In this document: piece after piece, positions 63,220-64,000 of the stretch | Numbering within the stretch: the first letter of the stretch is position 1 | Layout of the letters: every line of letters starts with the position of its first letter | Assembly: GCA_018333995.1 (NCBI GenBank) | Contig: JAGXSG010000028.1 | Span: 104,045-168,044 of the forward strand | Source: Clostridiales bacterium | Lineage (GTDB): Bacteria > Actinomycetota > Coriobacteriia > Anaerosomatales > SLCP01 | DNA length: 64,000 bases | Direction: 5' to 3' | Translations under genes and position numbers: made by a program | Notes under the pieces: generated by a model | The model's input: only the letters and a program-made list of their open reading frames with translations | The model's database searches: none | Told to the model about the DNA's origin: nothing

Positions 63220-64000
63220 TGCGCGCAGTAGAGGTCCAGATTCACAACTTCCGGAGCGTCCACGACGCGACGATTCGCCTTGAGCCACTCTCGCTAATCG
63301 CGGGAGCCAACAATGCAGGCAAGAGCAACATCATAGATGCCATCCGGCTGTTCTATGGGGACCTGAAGTGGGATGAGGGACGTGATGCCCCGAAGGTAGA
63401 GGCGAGCGATTCAGAAGCATGGGTTGAGATCGAGTTTCAGCCGACTGCGGATGAGCTCGCGCAACTGAAGGATGATTACAGGAGTGCAGAAGGCACCTTC
63501 CGCGTCCGGAACTACGTCAGCCCCTCGAGCGGAGCAGATGGCAAGGTTCGCGCGGGGTACTACGCCTACGAAGACGACAAGTTGTCCGACAACTTGTTCT
63601 ACGGTGCGAAGAATGTGGGGTCTGGCAAGGTCGGACACATCGTCTACATTCCCGCTGTCAGCAAGGTCGATGACAACACAAAGCTCACCGGCCCTTCTGC
63701 GCTACGAGAACTCGTAGCGGAGGTTCTCAACAAGGTGGTCGCCGACAGCCCCGCATACCTAGAGCTTACCAAGGCGTTCGGCGCCTTTGAAGGCTCGATT
63801 AGGACGCAGACCTGTGCTGACGGGCAGTCGCTTAAGTCTCTTGAGAAGGAAGTAACCGACGAGATTGCTAATTGGGAAGCGTCTTTTTCGCTTGCAGTTC
63901 AGAACATTCAGCCGGAGGAGATCCTGAAGACACTCATTAAGCCGCAGTTCATCGACGAGACGCACGGCGGGGAGATAGATCAGGCGCGTTTTGGTGCGGG
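63219..64000 (+). CDS. OLD-like AAA ATPase (3' end outside window)
   Basis: The visible ~260 residues start MRAVEVQIHNFRSVHDATI with a Walker A GANNAGKSNIIDAIRLFYG near residue 29, the layout of OLD/RecF-like ABC-type ATPases. The rest of the ATPase and any TOPRIM nuclease domain lie outside. ATG at 63219 overlaps the Res stop (TAATG), so it is part of the operon. OLD-like proteins often act with a partner in anti-phage systems. Whether this one has a TOPRIM domain decides between several families. Confidence 0.82.
   Translation, partial: MRAVEVQIHNFRSVHDATIRLEPLSLIAGANNAGKSNIIDAIRLFYGDLKWDEGRDAPKVEASDSEAWVEIEFQPTADELAQLKDDYRSAEGTFRVRNYVSPSSGADGKVRAGYYAYEDDKLSDNLFYGAKNVGSGKVGHIVYIPAVSKVDDNTKLTGPSALRELVAEVLNKVVADSPAYLELTKAFGAFEGSIRTQTCADGQSLKSLEKEVTDEIANWEASFSLAVQNIQPEEILKTLIKPQFIDETHGGEIDQARFGA

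Overview
The window is high-GC DNA from an anaerobic actinobacterium. The gene set fits class Coriobacteriia or a free-living relative: a six-subunit Rnf complex, a Tat-exported uptake [NiFe] hydrogenase, the pair of a B12-binding radical SAM protein and a DUF2344 protein followed by RNase E/G-L21-L27-Obg, and Crp/Fnr and cytochrome b5-like proteins. GTG and TTG starts and stop/start overlaps are common. The taxonomic placement is an inference from gene content and order; no rRNA gene is present.

Layout. 1-2.6 kb (minus): [NiFe] hydrogenase large (partial) and small subunits. 2.9-8.4 kb: DUF2249 protein, HAD phosphatase, Crp/Fnr regulator, cytochrome b5-like protein, RlmD-type rRNA methyltransferase, and a receiver-PilT fusion ATPase. 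8.5-12.2 kb: OsmC protein, then a GT2 glycosyltransferase, a BshB1-like deacetylase and a 534-aa unknown in one probable operon, then a ferredoxin. 12.3-16.2 kb: PlsY and a lipid kinase (minus), tRNA-Arg(CCG), an EF-G-like GTPase (minus). 16.4-18.9 kb: cyclophilin lipoprotein, TPR protein, Ndk. 19-25 kb: rnfCDGEAB, NusG_II and Gx-transporter proteins. 25.0-25.7 kb: RadC-like protein. 25.8-31.2 kb: mreBCD-PBP2-rodA. 31.3-36.2 kb: DUF697 protein, radical SAM pair, RNase E/G. 36.2-38.0 kb: a small island of broken and orphan genes. 38.1-46.7 kb: rplU-rpmA-obg-proB-proA-nadD-yqeK-lytR-rsfS and an EamA transporter.

From tRNA-Ala(GGC) at 46.77 kb to the right edge lies an integrated mobile element. 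A large serine recombinase has a reading frame that ends inside the tRNA gene. Behind it come a replication-relaxation protein, a TraG/VirD4-like coupling ATPase, small proteins and an MT-A70 methyltransferase, all on the minus strand. On the plus strand are a 432-aa unknown protein and a large DNA-modification/defence operon: SNF2-family helicase, type III Mod methyltransferase, type III Res helicase-nuclease and an OLD-like AAA ATPase cut by the window edge. The right end of the element is outside the window.

The best candidate for an unusual system is this helicase-Mod-Res-ATPase operon, preceded by a possible 37-codon reading frame whose stop overlaps the helicase ATG. Other points of interest are the receiver-PilT fusion, the L21 protein with a Cys/His tail, the deacetylase/unknown pair that recalls low-molecular-weight thiol synthesis, and the debris between RNase E/G and rplU.
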